DNA of 64,000 nucleotides. It comes from JADCCX01 sp031431475 (GTDB taxonomy: Bacteria; Pseudomonadota; Alphaproteobacteria; Rhizobiales; Beijerinckiaceae). Below, piece by piece: positions 8,792 through 17,377 of this stretch; positions within the stretch are counted from its first letter, which is position 1; every line of letters begins with the position of its first letter. The stretch covers positions 26,941-90,940 of the forward strand of contig JANPDL010000016.1 in assembly GCA_031431475.1 (NCBI GenBank), read 5' to 3'. The notes beneath the pieces are model-generated. The model had not been told where the DNA came from. It searched no databases and worked only from the letters and a program-made list of their open reading frames with translations. Position numbers and translations under genes: made by a program.

Positions 8792-9787
8792 ATGACCGTG
8801 ATCCACGCAATGATCCCTGCTGCCGTCCGCGCCGTCCTCAGGGCGAAGAAGATCGACTATGACTGGGCCGGGCGCATCGTCGCCGCCATGGCAACACTTG
8901 AACCCCGCGTTCTGGCTCTGGCCACCGAAGCCCCCGTCGCCACCCGGCACTACATCTGCCTATGCATTGCGGCCCTGCACGAACACCCAAAGTCCGCGCC
9001 TCCATTGCATGAACTGGCAACACGCATTGCCGCCACACCGCGCCGTGATCTGCTTGAGGATCTCTGGGGCGTTGATCTGGGTGCCCCCCATGTCCTCAGC
9101 CGCTGTGGCAAGTTCGTCTTTGATGAAGCAAGCTATGTCGTCCTTGCCCGCCTTCTGGCCGATCCCCTGCGACGCCAGACACTGGCGCGGATGACGCACG
9201 TCACCCGCACCGCCATCCACAACCTGGCCGATGTCGGCGATGACGAGATTGCCTGCTTCAACCCCAACCTGCTGGGACGCTGGAAGCCCGATATCCTGCG
9301 CTTCATCTTTGCAGGGCTTGCCAAGCTCAGGACCGATCTCACTGCACGGCAGATCATGGAACGCATGAATGCGGTCGAGACTGACTTCGCCCTGAAGAAG
9401 CTGGTGGAGCGCTTGCTGGAGCCACTCCCTCTCCCGCCCCCACCATGGCCCGGCACAGACATGATCGTGCCTGTCACCACAGTGGCTGACCTGCGCGCAC
9501 TCGGTCTGCGCATGAGGAACTGTCTTAAATCGGTGGAGATGGTTACAGCTGCCATCGCCGGAGAGCAGGCCTACTACCGCATCGAGGGCAAGGAGCCATG
9601 CATCGCAGGTCTGAACCGGCAACGCAGTTTCGGCCTGTGGCATGTCGGTGAAATCAAGCGGGCGTCAAACCGCAGTCCCACGCCCGCCCGCAAGGACGAG
9701 ATCAGCGATATCTTCGCCAAAGCTGGGTTCCCATTCTTCCCCTACTATGAGCTCAATGGCCTGATCGCAGAACGGGATTACCTCTAG
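8792..9787 (+). CDS. hypothetical protein with weak PcfJ-like C-terminus
   Basis: 331 residues, not assigned with certainty. The N-terminal 200 residues are mostly helical. A C-terminal section reads LGLRMRNCLKSVE, then YYRIEGKEPCIAGL and SFGLWHVGEIKRASNR. This resembles the order seen in PcfJ-like proteins of conjugative elements (Gly-x-x-Met-x-x-Cys, then a Tyr strand, then an Asn-containing end), but the match is weak. The leader GGAGTTCTGCCATG is nearly the same as that of the gene at 6902 (GGAGTTCCACCATG), which supports this start and a common origin of the cluster. Confidence 0.6.
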   Translation: MTVIHAMIPAAVRAVLRAKKIDYDWAGRIVAAMATLEPRVLALATEAPVATRHYICLCIAALHEHPKSAPPLHELATRIAATPRRDLLEDLWGVDLGAPHVLSRCGKFVFDEASYVVLARLLADPLRRQTLARMTHVTRTAIHNLADVGDDEIACFNPNLLGRWKPDILRFIFAGLAKLRTDLTARQIMERMNAVETDFALKKLVERLLEPLPLPPPPWPGTDMIVPVTTVADLRALGLRMRNCLKSVEMVTAAIAGEQAYYRIEGKEPCIAGLNRQRSFGLWHVGEIKRASNRSPTPARKDEISDIFAKAGFPFFPYYELNGLIAERDYL

Positions 9788-9900
9788 CGGAGTGACGCAC
9801 TTCTCCATTGTGACTGCCGATCAAGGATGGGATTGTTAGCGTTGCAATGGTGGGTTGTGTGGGACATGTGGGATTGGAGAAGATGGGGATATATACAGAG

Positions 9901-11628
9901 TCACTTCGCGACAATAGGCGTCTTACCGCCCAACTGGATTTGCCAGTCACGGCCAGGGACTGAGGCGAGTAGCGTTCTTGTATAGTCGTGTTGAGGATCA
10001 GCAAAAATATCTGCCGTAGCCCCGCGTTCCACAATGCGTCCATTCTTCAAGACCACAATCTCCTCGCAGACGTGGGCAGCGACACGAAGATCGTGCGTGA
10101 TGAACAGCATCGTGAGACCAAAGCGACGGCGCAGGTCGTCGAGGAGGTCGAGGACCTGTTTCTGGACGGAGACATCGAGCGCCGAGACCGGCTCGTCGGC
10201 TATCAGGATATCGGGCTTCACAGCGAGCGCGCGGGCGATTCCAATGCGTTGGCGCTGACCGCCAGAAAACTCGTTCGGATAGCGCTCGGCGGCCCGTGCC
10301 TCAAGCCCGACAAGCTCCAGAAGCTTGTGGGCTTGTGCCATTGCAGCACTGGCCCCCTCACCCTGGAGAATTGCGCCGCGAGCGATAATGTCTCCGACCT
10401 TCGTACGCGGATTAAGAGAAGCGAAGGGATCTTGGAACACCATCTGAATTCGAGATCGCAGAGGTCGCCATGCGCGGCGGTTCAACCCGACGATCTCGGT
10501 TCCGGCGACAGTGACCGATCCGGCATCGGCCCGTTCGAGACCAATCAGACAGCGTGCCAGAGTCGACTTCCCTGACCCCGACTCGCCAACAAGCGCGACG
10601 GCACTGCCACGAATGATATCGAGATCGATGTGATTGATGGCATGAACGGCACCGCGACTGCCGCGACTAAGGCGAGGCACCAAACGCGCCAACCACTGTA
10701 AGCTTGTGGTGCGCCCGCCATAGGTCTTTTCAAGGCCACGTACCGTGAGAATCGGCTCGGCTGGGGCCTTCTCCGGCTCGCTAACACGCTTTCGTGGCAC
10801 AAGGCTCGGAACAGCGTCGATCAGGGAGCGCGTGTAGGGATGTTTCGGTCGGATCAATACCTCGTCAGCATCGCCATACTCGACGACCTCGCCATGACGC
10901 ATGACAGCCACACGATCGGCGATCTCGGCAACGACGCCGAAATTGTGGGTGATGAACAGCAGTGCTGTGCCATGACGCTGCTGCAATTCCTTCAGGAGAG
11001 TAAGGATCTGGGCTTCGGTGGTCACATCGAGCGCAGTTGTCGGCTCGTCGGCGATGATGAGTTTGGGTTCGAGCACCAGGCTCATGGCAATCATGACGCG
11101 TTGGCGCTGGCCGCCGGAGAGTTCATGCGGATAGGCCCCGAAGATGCGCTCGGGATCAGGCAGACGCACATCCTCAAACGTGGCAACGACCCGGCGACGG
11201 CGCGCGGCCCTGCTCAAGTCTGTATGGACTTCAAGGATCTCCTCGATCTGCCGACCGACTGTCATAAGTGGATTGAGTGCGACCATGGGCTCCTGGAACA
11301 CCATGGCGATCCTGCCGCTGCGGATTTGGCGCATGCGTCGGGCGTCGGCTTGCGCCACGTCCTCGCCTTCGAGCAGCACCTGTCCGCCAACTATGCGCAC
11401 GTGAGGGCCGGGCAGGAGCCGAAGGATCGCGCGCGCCATGACCGATTTGCCAGAACCAGACTCACCAACAACGCAAAGTGTCTCCCCTTTTCCAATTGTA
11501 AGCGAGACTTCCTTGACGGCGAGGGACCGATCCGCCCAGGCAGGCAACGCGACAGACAGACTGCGAATCTGCAGGACGAGATCATCGTGAGTTGACCGGT
11601 CGTCAGCAACGCGTGATGATCCGGTCAT
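9901..11628 (-). CDS. peptide/nickel-type ABC importer, fused double ATPase
   Basis: 575 residues with two complete ATPase domains, as in GsiA/DppDF fusions. First: Walker A GESGSGKS, signature LSGGQRQR, Walker B LIIADEPTTALD. Second: GESGSGKST, FSGGQRQR, ILIADEPVSALD. Each is followed by the oligopeptide-transporter C-terminal region. It powers uptake through the two permeases encoded upstream. ATG 11628 overlaps the stop of the upstream permease (ATGA), so I prefer it to the longer frame to 11733. It is last in a four-gene operon. Confidence 0.92.
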   Translation of the reverse strand: MTGSSRVADDRSTHDDLVLQIRSLSVALPAWADRSLAVKEVSLTIGKGETLCVVGESGSGKSVMARAILRLLPGPHVRIVGGQVLLEGEDVAQADARRMRQIRSGRIAMVFQEPMVALNPLMTVGRQIEEILEVHTDLSRAARRRRVVATFEDVRLPDPERIFGAYPHELSGGQRQRVMIAMSLVLEPKLIIADEPTTALDVTTEAQILTLLKELQQRHGTALLFITHNFGVVAEIADRVAVMRHGEVVEYGDADEVLIRPKHPYTRSLIDAVPSLVPRKRVSEPEKAPAEPILTVRGLEKTYGGRTTSLQWLARLVPRLSRGSRGAVHAINHIDLDIIRGSAVALVGESGSGKSTLARCLIGLERADAGSVTVAGTEIVGLNRRAWRPLRSRIQMVFQDPFASLNPRTKVGDIIARGAILQGEGASAAMAQAHKLLELVGLEARAAERYPNEFSGGQRQRIGIARALAVKPDILIADEPVSALDVSVQKQVLDLLDDLRRRFGLTMLFITHDLRVAAHVCEEIVVLKNGRIVERGATADIFADPQHDYTRTLLASVPGRDWQIQLGGKTPIVAK

Positions 11629-12455
11629 GGCGTACGCAGCCGCGGGTTCAAGGCATCGTTCAGGCCCTCGCCGACAAGGTTGATACTCAAGACTGTCAAA
11701 AGGATTGCAATGCCCGGGATGGCGACAAGCCACCAGGCATCACGCAGGAAGCTGCGCCCCGCGCCGACCATGAAGCCCCAGCTCATCAGGTTTGGCGCGC
11801 CTAACCCTAGAAACGAGAGCGCCGTCTCTGTCAGGATCGCAGTCGCGACAAGGAGAGAGCCGGTGACGATGAGCGGTGAGAGAGCGTTCGGTAGGATCTG
11901 GCGAAAGAGGATTGCAGGATCACTCTCTCCCAGTGTGATCGCAGCCTGCACGAACTCGCGCGAACGCAGGCCCATCACTTCTCCCCGCACGATGCGTGCG
12001 ATCGGCGGCCAGCTTACCGTAGCGATGGCCACGACGACGCTTGTCGCGGAAGGGGACAGGATAGCGACAAGCAGAATAGCAAAGATGAAGGAAGGTATGG
12101 TCTGGAAGAACTCCGTCACGCGCATCAGAATATCGTCTGTCCGCCCGCCATAGAAGCCGGATATCGCGCCAACCAGCCCCCCGAACACAACCGCGCCCAG
12201 CGTGGCGACGACCGCGATGAGAAGCGTGGTCCGGGCTCCGTGAACGAGGCCAGACCACACACTGCGGCCGAGCGAATCCGTACCCAGACTAAAGGCACCG
12301 AAGGGCTGCGCGAAGGGTCGGCCAATGATGGCGAAGGGATCGGGAGGGGCGATGAGTGGCGCCGCCAGTGCTGAGATGACCACGAGGGCAAGCCAGATAA
12401 GCCCGAAGGCCACGCGCGGGTTGCCGACGAAACGGACCCAGAATGGTTTGGTCAC
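11625..12455 (-). CDS. ABC permease, DppC type
   Basis: 276 residues with an N-terminal membrane segment (VAFGLIWLALVVISALAAPL), the LGTDSLGRSVWSGLVHGART motif typical of DppC/OppC, and a BPD transport domain of about five more segments. The EAA-type loop lies around GESDPAILFRQILPNALSPL. It pairs with the DppB-type permease whose stop overlaps its start by four bases (12452-12455). Substrate is probably a peptide or related amine; the family alone does not settle it. Confidence 0.92.
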   Translation of the reverse strand: MTKPFWVRFVGNPRVAFGLIWLALVVISALAAPLIAPPDPFAIIGRPFAQPFGAFSLGTDSLGRSVWSGLVHGARTTLLIAVVATLGAVVFGGLVGAISGFYGGRTDDILMRVTEFFQTIPSFIFAILLVAILSPSATSVVVAIATVSWPPIARIVRGEVMGLRSREFVQAAITLGESDPAILFRQILPNALSPLIVTGSLLVATAILTETALSFLGLGAPNLMSWGFMVGAGRSFLRDAWWLVAIPGIAILLTVLSINLVGEGLNDALNPRLRTP

Positions 12456-13444
12456 GTATTACCCCCCACCCGGATGCGAGGGTCAAGAAGAACGTAGATC
12501 ACATCGACGACAAGATTCACGAGCACCACCACGCATGCCGACAGAAAGAAGATACCGAGCAGCAGGTTGAAGTCGCGCGCGAACAACGACTGGAATGCGA
12601 GTTGCCCAAGCCCCGGCCAGGCGAACACGGTTTCAACGACGACCGAGCCGCCGAGCAGCGCTCCGACCTGAACGCCCGCCATGGTCACGATTGGCAATAG
12701 CGCGTTGCGCAGCACATGGCGCAGCGTGATTGCTCGCTCCGTCAGGCCTTTCGCGCGTGCGGTGGTCGCATACTCGGCCCCTCGCTGCTCGAGCACAGTA
12801 GCTCGCATCAGCCGGGCATAGAGCGCAAGATAAAAGAGGGAGAGCGTAACCGTCGGCAGGACGAGATGATGGGCGATGTCGACGACCCGCTTCCAGCCTT
12901 CGTTGAAGGCGACGACGTCCTCCATACCTGAGGTCGGGAACCAGTCGAGTCGAATCGAGAAGACGAGAATCAGCATCAGGCCGACCCAGAACAGTGGCGT
13001 GGCGTAGGCGACCACTGCAACGACCGAGATCAGGTGATCGCGCCATGTTCGCACCCAGATGGCGGCAAGCACGCCAAGTGTGACCCCGCCCCCAACAGAG
13101 ACAATCAGGGTAGCACCCATGAGGAGAAGCGTCGGCCAGAGGCGGTCGAGGATCAAGCCGAGCACAGGCGCATTGTTCCGAAACGAAAAGCCAAGATCAA
13201 GCAGAAGGATATTCTTCAGGTAAACTACAAGCTGCACCAGAACCGGCTTGTCCAGACCAAACCGGGACCGCAACTGCTCGACATATTCGGGCGGTGCACC
13301 ACCGGCCTCACCAGCAAGCACAGTCGCGGCATCGCCGGGTGCCAACTGAAGCAGCAGGAAGTTGAGCACCACGACGCCAAGGACGACCGGCACCGCCTGT
13401 AGCAATCGCATGAGGATATATCGGATCAGTTTACCGCCGCGCAT
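12452..13444 (-). CDS. ABC permease, DppB type
   Basis: 330 residues. The N-terminus RYILMRLLQAVPVVLGVVVL and the following periplasmic segment (LAPGDAATVLAGEAGG, RSRFGLDKPVLVQ) are typical of DppB/OppB permeases. About six membrane segments follow, with the EAA loop at TARAKGLTERAITLRHVLRN. First permease after the binding protein, overlapping the DppC-type gene. Confidence 0.92.
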   Translation of the reverse strand: MRGGKLIRYILMRLLQAVPVVLGVVVLNFLLLQLAPGDAATVLAGEAGGAPPEYVEQLRSRFGLDKPVLVQLVVYLKNILLLDLGFSFRNNAPVLGLILDRLWPTLLLMGATLIVSVGGGVTLGVLAAIWVRTWRDHLISVVAVVAYATPLFWVGLMLILVFSIRLDWFPTSGMEDVVAFNEGWKRVVDIAHHLVLPTVTLSLFYLALYARLMRATVLEQRGAEYATTARAKGLTERAITLRHVLRNALLPIVTMAGVQVGALLGGSVVVETVFAWPGLGQLAFQSLFARDFNLLLGIFFLSACVVVLVNLVVDVIYVLLDPRIRVGGNT

Positions 13445-13503
13445 GTTTTACCTTTCTCCCTAGCGAGGCATCGCCGAAGGGGCGGCATACCGGGTACCAA
13501 CAC

Positions 13504-15111
13504 TCATTCGCGCCAGGCGCGGTCGAAAGATGAGAACATACCAAGCGGACTCATGATGACATCGCGGTAGCGCTTGTCGACGACGGTGGCGAAGCTGATT
13601 TCGTGTGTCCAGGCTAGCGGTGCCGCATCGACGACAATCTTCTGGACCTCAGCGTAAAGCTCGGCCCGCTTCTTCGGATCGGGTTCGATGGTTGCTCGGT
13701 CCATCAGATCGTCGGAACGCGGATCGCTCCAGCGCACACCGTTAACAAACACCGTGCCCGGGCGGACGAAGCGTGAATGGAAGCCCCGGTGCACACCGAG
13801 TACCGGATCGGCCAGATTAAACAGATGGTTGGAAGACATATCGTAGTCATAGTCGGTGTAGATCCGCTTTAGCCACGTTGCCACATCTTCGTAGCGAACA
13901 TTTGCCTTGATCCCGATTTTGGCAAGGGCTTGCTGGGTGTACTCGCCGAAGCGCCTCCACTCCTCGCCGTAGGGAGTGATATCATGCGTGATCTCGAAGC
14001 GGGTGCCATCTGCCTTGCGCGGGAAGCCCGCCTCATCGAGAAGCCTGTTGGCCCGCTCCACCCCGTCTGGCACATTGTAGTCCGTTACATTAGCGCTGTA
14101 GAGCCCTGTCGGTGCGAAGTTCGAGCTGATCGGCCCGCTCGTCGGCTTGCCAAAACCAAACCAGATATTGTCGATCACAAACTTTCGGTCGATGGCATAT
14201 GAGATCGCCTGCCGGACCTTGGCGTTGTCAAAAGGCGCTTTTTTGGTGTTGAACATCAGCTCGACCACGGGCGAAAGCATTTCATAACCACGGGTCACGA
14301 TCTGGATGTTTGGCAGTTTCTCGAGCTTCTTCACGTCGTTGTAAGGTACCGCGCCGAAGCCCGCCACGTGCGCTTCACCCTTTTCGAGCGCGGCTGCCCG
14401 GGTCCCAGTGTCACCGATGAACCGCACAACTATACGGTCAAGGTAAGGGAGCCCCGGCTTCCAGTAATCCGCGTTGCGATCAAGACGGACAAATTCACCA
14501 CGGCGCCATTCGACAAACTTGAAAGGCCCTGTACCGATCGGGCTGTTGGCGTTCTGGTGGGTCCGGATATCGCCCTGGCTGAAGACGTGCCGTGGCAGGA
14601 TGGGCGATTCGTAGCCAGAGAGCGCCGACATCATGTAGGGAGCAGGCCGGTTGAGGCGGAAAACGACCGTCTGCGGATCTGGCGTTTCCACCGCAGTCAC
14701 TTCGGCAAAGGTATTGATACCGCGCGGATGAACCTTCTTCAGCACCTCCATGAAGGTGAACTGAACATCAGCGCTGGTGAATGGACTTCCATCATGGAAT
14801 TTCACGCCGGACCGCAAGCGGAAAGTCACCGTCTTGCCGTCATCGGAGATGGTCCACGACTCGGCAAGGCTCGGCAGCGGCTTCAGGTCGAAGTCATACT
14901 CAAGGAGCCCGTCGTAAATCTTGGAGGAGACCTGCCCAACGGGGTTTGCAGTGGAGATATAGGACCCGAGCGACGGTGGCTCTGGTTGAGTAATCTGCAC
15001 CAGCGTGCCGCCACGTTTTTGCGCCTGGGCGGATTCAAGGGAGACACTAGCTCCCGCCAATCCCAGTCCGACTGCAATGACAGCAGCGGCGAAACATCTG
15101 ACAAGTCGCAT
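13504..15111 (-). CDS. ABC substrate-binding protein, family 5
   Basis: 535 residues, periplasmic, with a signal peptide (MRLVRCFAAAVIAVGLGLAG, probable cut after SAQAQ). The SBP_bac_5 landmarks are present: YDGLLEYDFDLKPLPSLAES, FRLRSGVKFHDGSPFTSADV and VRQAISYAIDRKFV. It binds the transported ligand, expected to be a peptide, amide or opine-like compound. ATG 15111 has a strong RBS (AGGGAGAAG) and a proper signal peptide; the longer frame to 15162 adds residues that do not fit. It is divergent from a LysR gene with a likely operator between. Confidence 0.92.
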   Translation of the reverse strand: MRLVRCFAAAVIAVGLGLAGASVSLESAQAQKRGGTLVQITQPEPPSLGSYISTANPVGQVSSKIYDGLLEYDFDLKPLPSLAESWTISDDGKTVTFRLRSGVKFHDGSPFTSADVQFTFMEVLKKVHPRGINTFAEVTAVETPDPQTVVFRLNRPAPYMMSALSGYESPILPRHVFSQGDIRTHQNANSPIGTGPFKFVEWRRGEFVRLDRNADYWKPGLPYLDRIVVRFIGDTGTRAAALEKGEAHVAGFGAVPYNDVKKLEKLPNIQIVTRGYEMLSPVVELMFNTKKAPFDNAKVRQAISYAIDRKFVIDNIWFGFGKPTSGPISSNFAPTGLYSANVTDYNVPDGVERANRLLDEAGFPRKADGTRFEITHDITPYGEEWRRFGEYTQQALAKIGIKANVRYEDVATWLKRIYTDYDYDMSSNHLFNLADPVLGVHRGFHSRFVRPGTVFVNGVRWSDPRSDDLMDRATIEPDPKKRAELYAEVQKIVVDAAPLAWTHEISFATVVDKRYRDVIMSPLGMFSSFDRAWRE

Positions 15112-15225
15112 CGCACTTCTCCCTATGTGACCTGACAAGTCATTCAGGCCACGCTCTCGCAATCCGTTTCTCAGAAACTAGCGGCAGGCGAGACATTGCG
15201 GCCATTGCTGTTTTTCGATACATTA

Positions 15226-15243
15226 TGCATGATCTGCATGATC
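15226..15243. promoter_or_regulatory. tandem 9-mer in divergent promoter region
   Basis: TGCATGATC occurs twice head to tail (15226-15234 and 15235-15243) in the 180 bp between the binding-protein gene and the LysR gene. Within it ATGCAT and TGATCxGCATGATCA-like symmetry can be drawn. A plausible binding site for the adjacent LysR protein; unproven. Confidence 0.4.
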
Positions 15244-15293
15244 GTCTGACAGCTTGTGAGCTAGTCTCGATCGGTCGCCGTGCGGGGAGCGCC

Positions 15294-16226
15294 ATGGAAG
15301 TTGGATGGCTTGAGGATTTTGTGAGTCTCGCGTCGACGGGCAATTTCTCCCGCTCGGCAGATGATCGCAACATCAGTCAGTCAGCCTTCAGTCGGCGCAT
15401 TCGGGCACTGGAGCACTGGCTGGGGGCAGATCTCATCGACCGCTCCCGCTTCCCGACGACGCTCACCCCGGCGGGTCACGCATTCTATCAAACCGCCCTT
15501 GATGTCGTTCGCGTGCTGCATCGCGAGCGTGCCGAGTTCCGCGGTTTGGCCAAGCTCGACGCACGCACCATCACGATCTGCGCGACCCACACGCTCGCGA
15601 TTCACTTCGCGCCCGGATGGCTCGGCACCTTGCGTCAATCTGGCGGCGTCGGTGAGATCAACGTCAAGATGATCGCTGCCGACCTCCACGACTGCGGGCA
15701 GGCGTTGATGGAGGGTGCCTGCGATCTTGTGCTTGCCTACAATACAAGCGCGGTTCCATCCATGTTTGGCATGGCACGCTTTGAAACTGCGACTATCGGA
15801 GCGGATGTCGTCATTCCGGTATCCGTGCCCGGCGAGAACGGTCAGCCTCGCCACGCGATCATCGGCGCCGTCGATGACGGCTTCCCATTGCTCGCTTACG
15901 CCACCAACTCCTACCTCGGTCGGCTGGTTGGTTCGGCTCTGGAGACCTGGGACCTGAGCCGAAGAGCCCGTCCTTCCTACGAAAGCGCGCTTGTCGAGGC
16001 TCTCAAAGGCATGGCACTTGCTGGTCACGGGGTTGCCTGGCTTCCTCGCTCGGCCATCATACCTGATCTGGCGGCCGGCAATCTGGTCGCATGCAGCAGT
16101 AATGCCGATTTCGCCTTGCACATCGATATCCAGACTTACCGGCGTGCGGCGCGCGAGCGGTCGATTGTCGAACACGTCTGGCGAGCGCTCACCGAACTGC
16201 CCAAGTTCCATGCAATTTCTGCATAA
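15294..16226 (+). CDS. LysR-family transcriptional regulator
   Basis: 310 residues. The N-terminal winged helix-turn-helix reads WLEDFVSLASTGNFSRSADD, ISQSAFSRRIRALEHWLG, followed by a LysR effector domain. The NFSRSA and SQSAFSRRI variant resembles the subgroup containing HypT/QseD-like regulators. ATG 15294 gives the normal family N-terminus; an in-frame ATG at 15225 would add 23 odd residues. It is divergent from the binding-protein operon and followed by the desulfhydrase and amidase genes, so it probably controls both sides. Confidence 0.9.
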   Translation: MEVGWLEDFVSLASTGNFSRSADDRNISQSAFSRRIRALEHWLGADLIDRSRFPTTLTPAGHAFYQTALDVVRVLHRERAEFRGLAKLDARTITICATHTLAIHFAPGWLGTLRQSGGVGEINVKMIAADLHDCGQALMEGACDLVLAYNTSAVPSMFGMARFETATIGADVVIPVSVPGENGQPRHAIIGAVDDGFPLLAYATNSYLGRLVGSALETWDLSRRARPSYESALVEALKGMALAGHGVAWLPRSAIIPDLAAGNLVACSSNADFALHIDIQTYRRAARERSIVEHVWRALTELPKFHAISA

Positions 16227-16306
16227 GCATTGTGCAAACAGAATTTCAAACTGGCCGTTTCGAAGGCTAGCGTCGGTGACAGATATCACCACGATGGCGG
16301 TTCCCA

Positions 16307-17314
16307 ATGCTCCTCACCCGTTTTCCTCGCGTCAATCTTTCTCATGCGCCAACCCCACTAGAACCACTTGATCAGTTGCACCGTGCACTTGGCGGTCCGA
16401 GACTGTGGATCAAGCGTGACGATTGCACTGGCCTTGCACAGGGTGGCAACAAGTCGCGCAAGCTAGAATTCCTGGTCGCCGATGCGCTTGCCCAAGGCTG
16501 CGACACTTTGATCACTCCAGGCGCAGTCCAGTCGAACCACGTCCGCATGACTGCGGCGGCGGCAGCCCGATTCGGGCTCAAGGCACATGCAGTCCTCGAG
16601 CGCCGGGTGTCGGAGACCGACGACGACTACGAGGAAAACGGGAATGTTTTGCTCGACGAGCTATTCGGGTGCCCGCGCACTTATGTGCCAAGCGGCAGCG
16701 ACGTAGGTGCAGCCTGCGCCGCGCTCGCGGACGAACTCAAGGTCAAGGGAGCCAGACCCTATGTGATCCCAGGTGGGGGCTCCAACCCGGTCGGTGCCCT
16801 GGGCTACGTTGCATGCGCCATTGAACTGGCCGCTCAGGCGAAAGAAATGGGGATAAACATCACGCGAGTCGTCCATGGCACGGGAAGCTCTGGAACGCAG
16901 GCCGGGCTCGTTGCAGGTTTTGCCGCGATGCGAAGCTCTGTTGAGGTGTTCGGCATCTCGGTCCGTCATCCGCGCAGCAAGCAGGAGGCTATGGTCTTCG
17001 ATCTGGCTTGCCGCACCGCTGACCATCTCGGGCAGAGCGGAACGGTGACGCGGGAGCTGGTGATCGCGGATGATGGCTATGTCGGGGAGGGTTATGGCCT
17101 GCCGACCACCGGAATGATCGATGCCGTGACGCTCCTTGCCCGGACGGAAGGCATCCTCCTTGACCCTGTCTACAGCGGCAAGGCCATGGCCGGCATGATC
17201 GATCATATCCGAAAAGGCACGTTCCGCGATGACGAAGACATTGTCTTCCTGCATACGGGTGGTTCAACGGCTCTGTTTGGTTACAAGCACCTATTTCTGC
17301 GGGAGATGGTCTGA
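16307..17314 (+). CDS. D-cysteine desulfhydrase / L-cysteate sulfo-lyase family enzyme
   Basis: 335 residues of the PLP fold type II group. The PLP lysine is in GGNKSRKLEFLVADA (about residue 49), after LWIKRDDCTGLAQ. The phosphate-binding loop is HGTGSSGTQAGLVAG, and LDPVYSGKAMAGM is present as in DcyD, CuyA and ACC deaminase relatives. Family members release sulfide from D-cysteine or sulfite from L-cysteate, with pyruvate and ammonia as co-products. The sequence does not let me choose between these. It follows the LysR gene by 80 bases and precedes the amidase, suggesting joint breakdown of an imported amide. Confidence 0.88.
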   Translation: MLLTRFPRVNLSHAPTPLEPLDQLHRALGGPRLWIKRDDCTGLAQGGNKSRKLEFLVADALAQGCDTLITPGAVQSNHVRMTAAAAARFGLKAHAVLERRVSETDDDYEENGNVLLDELFGCPRTYVPSGSDVGAACAALADELKVKGARPYVIPGGGSNPVGALGYVACAIELAAQAKEMGINITRVVHGTGSSGTQAGLVAGFAAMRSSVEVFGISVRHPRSKQEAMVFDLACRTADHLGQSGTVTRELVIADDGYVGEGYGLPTTGMIDAVTLLARTEGILLDPVYSGKAMAGMIDHIRKGTFRDDEDIVFLHTGGSTALFGYKHLFLREMV

Positions 17315-17377
17315 GGCACCCTTTGATTGGGCCTCGATGTCAGGCAAGGGTGCGGTCTTGTGAGCTGGGTTGAAAGC

